From positions 1 through 7,894 of the forward strand of contig CAKVCH010000024.1 in assembly GCA_934725745.1 (NCBI GenBank): 7,894 nt of DNA, given 5' to 3'. Shown piece after piece: positions 4,597-7,894 of the stretch (its first letter is position 1; every line of letters starts with the position of its first letter). Position numbers and translations under genes: made by a program. This stretch comes from an uncultured Clostridia bacterium (GTDB lineage Bacteria > Bacillota > Clostridia > Christensenellales > UBA1242). Under the pieces are notes generated by a model. It searched no databases, was not told the origin of the DNA, and saw only the letters and a list, made by a program, of their open reading frames with translations.

Positions 4597-7161
4597 TTAT
4601 GTTTTAATTAAAAATGTTTTAAAGAAGGCATAATAATTTACATAGCAAGGAATAACAATAAAGACAATTGAAATAATAATGGCAAGGGAAAAGAGCAAAA
4701 TATCAACCAATTTGCCCGATATTTTAAAGGCAAAGTGGCTAAATAGTGCGCCGATTATGATAAGAGCAATTCCAATTAAAACGCCAAGCAAGATGTATTT
4801 ATAGACAGGGTTATTGTAAGTAATTTCAATCAAATTTTCGCCCGATTTTAATTCAAGCGTCATAAAGTTAGAAAATTTATTTGAAAAATCAACTTTTTTG
4901 CCGTTAACTAAAACTGTGTAGCCTTTAACATCGGAGTATGGAAGAATAACCGTCTCGTCTTGCGAGAGCCTAATATTTCCTAAAAGCTTGTTGTATTCTT
5001 GTCTTAAATTTGATGATGTGTTAAATAGGTTTCTAATTTTTTCAATGTCCATCGTATAAAATTCAAATGAGTCAATGGACGCTGAGTTGTACAAATTTAT
5101 TAGCATATCTTTGTTTTTTCTATTTAGTTCAACTATGGAGTTTTCTTCAAAGTTGCAATCGTCAATTTCAACACAAGCACCCGCTTTTAAGTCTTTAAGA
5201 TAAAAATACAACAATTTTCCTTCTGGGATGTCGTATTCGACACGGATTTCACTTGGCGTAACACTTCCTTTTGTTTGATGAATTGTGCCGTCTACAATAT
5301 TTGCGTTTATGAAATTTAGCGTTGGCGTCACCTTTTCTAAAATTTCGCCCGTCCCGCCGAGAGCTTCAAAAAGTAGTTGCTGATTTTGAAGAATGTCTCC
5401 TGTAAAACTAACTTCTTTTTTTAATATTTTAATTGGGTCTGGACAAATTTTGTTTTTATATAGATAGAAGCCATATTCACTTGAAACAAGTTCTAGATAG
5501 TCTTCATTTCGCTCGTAAGGATAGATATAGTATTTTGTATCTACAACAAGGTCGCTAAGAAGTGTTCCCGAAAAAGTTGCAGAGTTGTTAATTCTTGAAA
5601 TGTAACCAATATCCTTTAAGGCGTTAATTCCTTCTTTATCGGCAAGCGAAGAAAATTCGCTCGCGTTTGAGTATCCCGCTAGCCCCGATGTCAGTGCTAA
5701 ATACCCATAGTCGCGCACCTTTACTCTATCGTGAGAGTCTATGTACTTAGAAAAACTACTCATTGTGTAAATTTTTTGCGAATCGACAATTCCGCCTGAA
5801 AAATAGTTCATATAGTTGCCAAAGATTGAAAATATTAGAAGAATAAGGGTTATGACAAACAAATGTCCCTTAATCTTTTTCTTGTAACCATATGAAATGA
5901 AAAATGGAACAAGTAATATAGCATTTTCAAGAACATAAAAAAGAAGTACGGGGAAAAGGCAACTTTGAGATGATAGAATGCTTGTAAGTGAGTTATATAG
6001 CCCCGTGCAAGCAAGGATATAAATTGCACCAATTAAAATTACGCCGATATAAAGCGGGGAAAATTTGGGCGTTTTTCCTTCAAAATTGTAATAGGAGTCA
6101 AGCGCTTTACAAGACAAAAAGAAAGTAAGAAAGGCGCTAACAAAACCAAATCTTGAGTAATATCCTAAAATTGTTCCCATATTGAACGCGCGAAGGGAAA
6201 GGTCAAAAACGATTAAAATAAAAGACAAAATCTCGCACGCAAGAAGAAATGTATTAAACTTGTCTTTTTTGTCGCATTTAATTAGATAAATAATTGAGAA
6301 AACAAAGGTGAACATCTCTGTTATTTCAACAATTATTTTGCTAGGCATTGCGTTTTCGCTTATGATTGTAAAGGTTGATAGCCCGCTATTTCTTCCAGAG
6401 CCTAAAAAGGTTACAAAGGACGGCACAAGAACGGGTGATGCTATTCCAATAGCACAAAGAAGCGCACACATTGTCTTTATTGTGACGACCTTTCTTTCTT
6501 CTTTTTCAAGGCAAAGGAATGCAAATATGGCAAAAATTAGAAATAGGTAAAGCATTACAAAGCATCCAACCCCAAAACAGTTTAGCATCATAAGGGACAA
6601 AACGGCGGTCAAAGGCAAGATTTTCTTTGTTTTTCTAAGGTACAAAAAACTCTCAACAAGAAGTGGCATAAAGATTAAATAGTCTATGAACGAAAAATAT
6701 GTAAACATCATAAACATAAAGCCACTAAACCCATACGACAAAGAAACTATAAGAAGCTTTACGACGCCAAAGTTTTCAAAATGTCTTTTTGCAAACCACA
6801 TTCCAACGCTTGAAATGAGCATAATTTTTATAACAAAAAGGATGTTAAAGCCTTGTAACATTGCCGACCTTCCAAAGAAAAGAAGGATGAAGTTAAAGGG
6901 ACTAAAAATGAAATAGGAAAGCGCGCCGAAAGTATTTCCGCCTAGCCCATTGACAGTGGAATAAAAAAGTGGTGACTTCCCGTCAAGGAAGTCTAGAATA
7001 TATGTACTTTGTGGAATAATTTGACTTAGTTCGTCATAATGAGCAAGTGTGCCTTTTCCAAAAGGAAAAACGCCAAATATAGCAAAATAGACGGAAAAAA
7101 GTGCCAGAATTATGCCGTTTAGAATGAGATAGGGCTTTGCTTTTTGTAAAAAATTTTTCAT
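4597..7161 (-). CDS. YfhO-family polytopic membrane glycosyltransferase
   Basis: This 854-residue protein has a multi-helix N-terminal half (helices from about residue 11 to about 450), a large external domain (about 455-785) and two final helices (about 788-808 and 820-842). The first external loop carries an acidic pair, D43-E44, then FYSTVNGLGGNTFGALSY (66-83) and SPFN (87-90). This matches the YfhO pattern 'YSW..GLG.N..G...Y...SPFN' and the GT-C style acidic loop. The end of the external domain, PYSDVKGYTVLVNGKKVDF, followed by LKSGENLIEITYNNP, is the typical YfhO closing beta module. In B. subtilis and Listeria, YfhO-type proteins work with a CsbB-type enzyme to place sugars on wall polymers; the acceptor here is unknown. 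AAAAGGA lies five bases before the ATG. It lies 184 nt downstream of a CsbB/GtrB-like gene on the same strand, supporting a functional pair. Confidence 0.87.
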   Translation of the reverse strand: MKNFLQKAKPYLILNGIILALFSVYFAIFGVFPFGKGTLAHYDELSQIIPQSTYILDFLDGKSPLFYSTVNGLGGNTFGALSYFIFSPFNFILLFFGRSAMLQGFNILFVIKIMLISSVGMWFAKRHFENFGVVKLLIVSLSYGFSGFMFMMFTYFSFIDYLIFMPLLVESFLYLRKTKKILPLTAVLSLMMLNCFGVGCFVMLYLFLIFAIFAFLCLEKEERKVVTIKTMCALLCAIGIASPVLVPSFVTFLGSGRNSGLSTFTIISENAMPSKIIVEITEMFTFVFSIIYLIKCDKKDKFNTFLLACEILSFILIVFDLSLRAFNMGTILGYYSRFGFVSAFLTFFLSCKALDSYYNFEGKTPKFSPLYIGVILIGAIYILACTGLYNSLTSILSSQSCLFPVLLFYVLENAILLVPFFISYGYKKKIKGHLFVITLILLIFSIFGNYMNYFSGGIVDSQKIYTMSSFSKYIDSHDRVKVRDYGYLALTSGLAGYSNASEFSSLADKEGINALKDIGYISRINNSATFSGTLLSDLVVDTKYYIYPYERNEDYLELVSSEYGFYLYKNKICPDPIKILKKEVSFTGDILQNQQLLFEALGGTGEILEKVTPTLNFINANIVDGTIHQTKGSVTPSEIRVEYDIPEGKLLYFYLKDLKAGACVEIDDCNFEENSIVELNRKNKDMLINLYNSASIDSFEFYTMDIEKIRNLFNTSSNLRQEYNKLLGNIRLSQDETVILPYSDVKGYTVLVNGKKVDFSNKFSNFMTLELKSGENLIEITYNNPVYKYILLGVLIGIALIIIGALFSHFAFKISGKLVDILLFSLAIIISIVFIVIPCYVNYYAFFKTFLIKT

Positions 7162-7247
7162 ATGAGTCCTTTTGAACTATAATGCTGTTTTGGAAGTTTT
7201 TAATTTTAAAATTTTTTCATTTTTGTAATTTGTTTTTTTTATCTTAT

Positions 7248-7283
7248 TTTTATCAAAATTTTTGCAATACTTTTTTGATAAAA
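7248..7283. other. 11-bp inverted repeat between the glycosyltransferase gene and yfhO-like gene
   Basis: TTTTATCAAAA (7248-7258) and TTTTGATAAAA (7273-7283) are perfect inverted copies separated by 14 nt. No T-run follows on the - strand transcript, so this does not look like a terminator for the upstream gene. It could be an operator, an mRNA hairpin in the long gap, or a chance result of AT richness. Confidence 0.35.
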
Positions 7284-7345
7284 TTTTAAACTTTTGAAAA
7301 AATGTCTATATTTTTAGCACAAAAATAATTAACGAATGTTTTTTG

Positions 7346-7894
7346 TTATTTCTCGTCATCAAAATTGATTTTTTCTTCAATAATATATTCTGGGCGGTGG
7401 CGGGATTCTATGAAAGTTTGCGCTAGATAAATACTTTGCACACCAAGAACAAGGGTTATAAATGCCGTTAAAAGTGTTGCAACTGGAATGAGCCAAAGGA
7501 AAGCAGGCAACAACCTTAGAATTGATAGAACAATAAATATCGCGGTCAAAAGTACGGTCGAAATAAACATTGAGATTGATACATAAAAGCCTAGATAAAG
7601 TGGCTTTGTTGTCGTGTTGGTCATCGATAGAGACGCCGTGTCGATCATTTTTTGTAGAGTATATTTTGTTTTGCCATAGTCGCGTGGGGTTCTATCGGCG
7701 TACAAAGTTTTTGTTTTGTATCCCATCCAAAAAATAGTGGATTTAAAAGCCCCCGAACATTCGTCTAGGTTGACGATTTTGTCGACGACAACTCTATCAA
7801 GCAAGAAAAATGACGCAATATCATTCATATTTTTTGCCCCAAGACGAGCCATAATTTTGTAGAAACATTTGGCTGTCGCGCGCTTAAAAAAGCC
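7346..7894 (-). CDS. CsbB/GtrB-type polyprenyl-phosphate glycosyltransferase, C-terminal part
   Basis: The frame is open to the right edge: upstream of the internal ATG at 7850-7852 it reads GFFKRATAKCFYKI, which fits the 'FFKR...K.FY' stretch of this family. About 182 residues are visible and the N-terminal GT-A catalytic domain lies outside. Features match DPM1/GtrB/CsbB-like GT2 enzymes: an 'ASFFLLDRVVVDKI' segment corresponding to the usual 'GDFRLLDR', then RTPRDYGKTKYTLQKM like 'R..GE[ST]KYPLKK', two membrane helices, and a closing HRPEYII like 'RRP.YI'. Such enzymes move a sugar from a nucleotide donor to undecaprenyl phosphate at the inner membrane face. The Asp-Phe-Arg of the usual motif is Ser-Phe-Phe here. 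Being upstream of a YfhO-type gene suggests the CsbB role. The sugar cannot be told from this portion. Confidence 0.85.
   Translation of the reverse strand, partial: GFFKRATAKCFYKIMARLGAKNMNDIASFFLLDRVVVDKIVNLDECSGAFKSTIFWMGYKTKTLYADRTPRDYGKTKYTLQKMIDTASLSMTNTTTKPLYLGFYVSISMFISTVLLTAIFIVLSILRLLPAFLWLIPVATLLTAFITLVLGVQSIYLAQTFIESRHRPEYIIEEKINFDDEK

Noticed and set aside
4368..4607. 79-codon + strand frame after glmM
   Set aside because: It starts inside glmM, runs through the terminator hairpin, lacks a ribosome binding site and has low-complexity AT-driven composition.
7850..7852. Internal ATG as the true start of the glycosyltransferase fragment
   Set aside because: The frame stays open to the window edge and the upstream residues fit the family, so the gene is cut by the window rather than short.

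Overview
The window is AT-rich bacterial DNA with strong GGAG-type ribosome binding sites, a BclA-like collagen protein, a SHOCT-domain membrane protein and a CsbB/YfhO glycosylation pair. Together these suggest a low-GC Bacillota, most likely an uncultured clostridial lineage. That placement is inference; there is no rRNA or species marker here.

Layout, left to right. (1) Positions 1-677: 3' part of a collagen-like gene on the + strand, open at the left edge, made of Gly-X-Y triplets followed by a C-terminal beta-sandwich-like domain. (2) A shared terminator near 749-782 lies between it and a convergent - strand gene (804-1349) for a four-helix membrane protein with a C-terminal SHOCT motif. 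That gene has a good promoter and a leader of about 150 nt. (3) Positions 1672-2195 hold two broken small + strand genes. The first is a short basic protein with a TTG start, interrupted by a one-base frameshift. The second is a gene fragment whose frame runs out antisense through a terminator and a tRNA. (4) Positions 2083-2253 are a complete - strand tRNA-Ser(UGA) unit with promoter, class II tRNA, encoded CCA and terminator. (5) Positions 2345-4477 form a + strand operon: a protein containing only the acetyltransferase half of GlmU, overlapping by one base with glmM, closed by a strong terminator. (6) Positions 4597-7894 on the - strand hold a YfhO-family membrane glycosyltransferase, preceded by the C-terminal part of a CsbB/GtrB-type polyprenyl-phosphate glycosyltransferase that runs off the right edge.

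How the genes fit together. GlmM makes glucosamine-1-phosphate and the acetyltransferase would convert it to GlcNAc-1-phosphate, so the operon covers two steps toward UDP-GlcNAc. The uridylyltransferase step is not encoded in the window. The CsbB/YfhO pair is of the type that builds a lipid-linked sugar and moves it onto an extracellular polymer; in Bacillus subtilis the sugar is GlcNAc and the acceptor is lipoteichoic acid. A supply link between the two operons is plausible but not shown by the sequence.

I see no CRISPR array, insertion sequence or intact mobile element. The most unusual points are the GlmU acetyltransferase lacking its partner domain, and the patch of decayed genes abutting the 3' side of tRNA-Ser.
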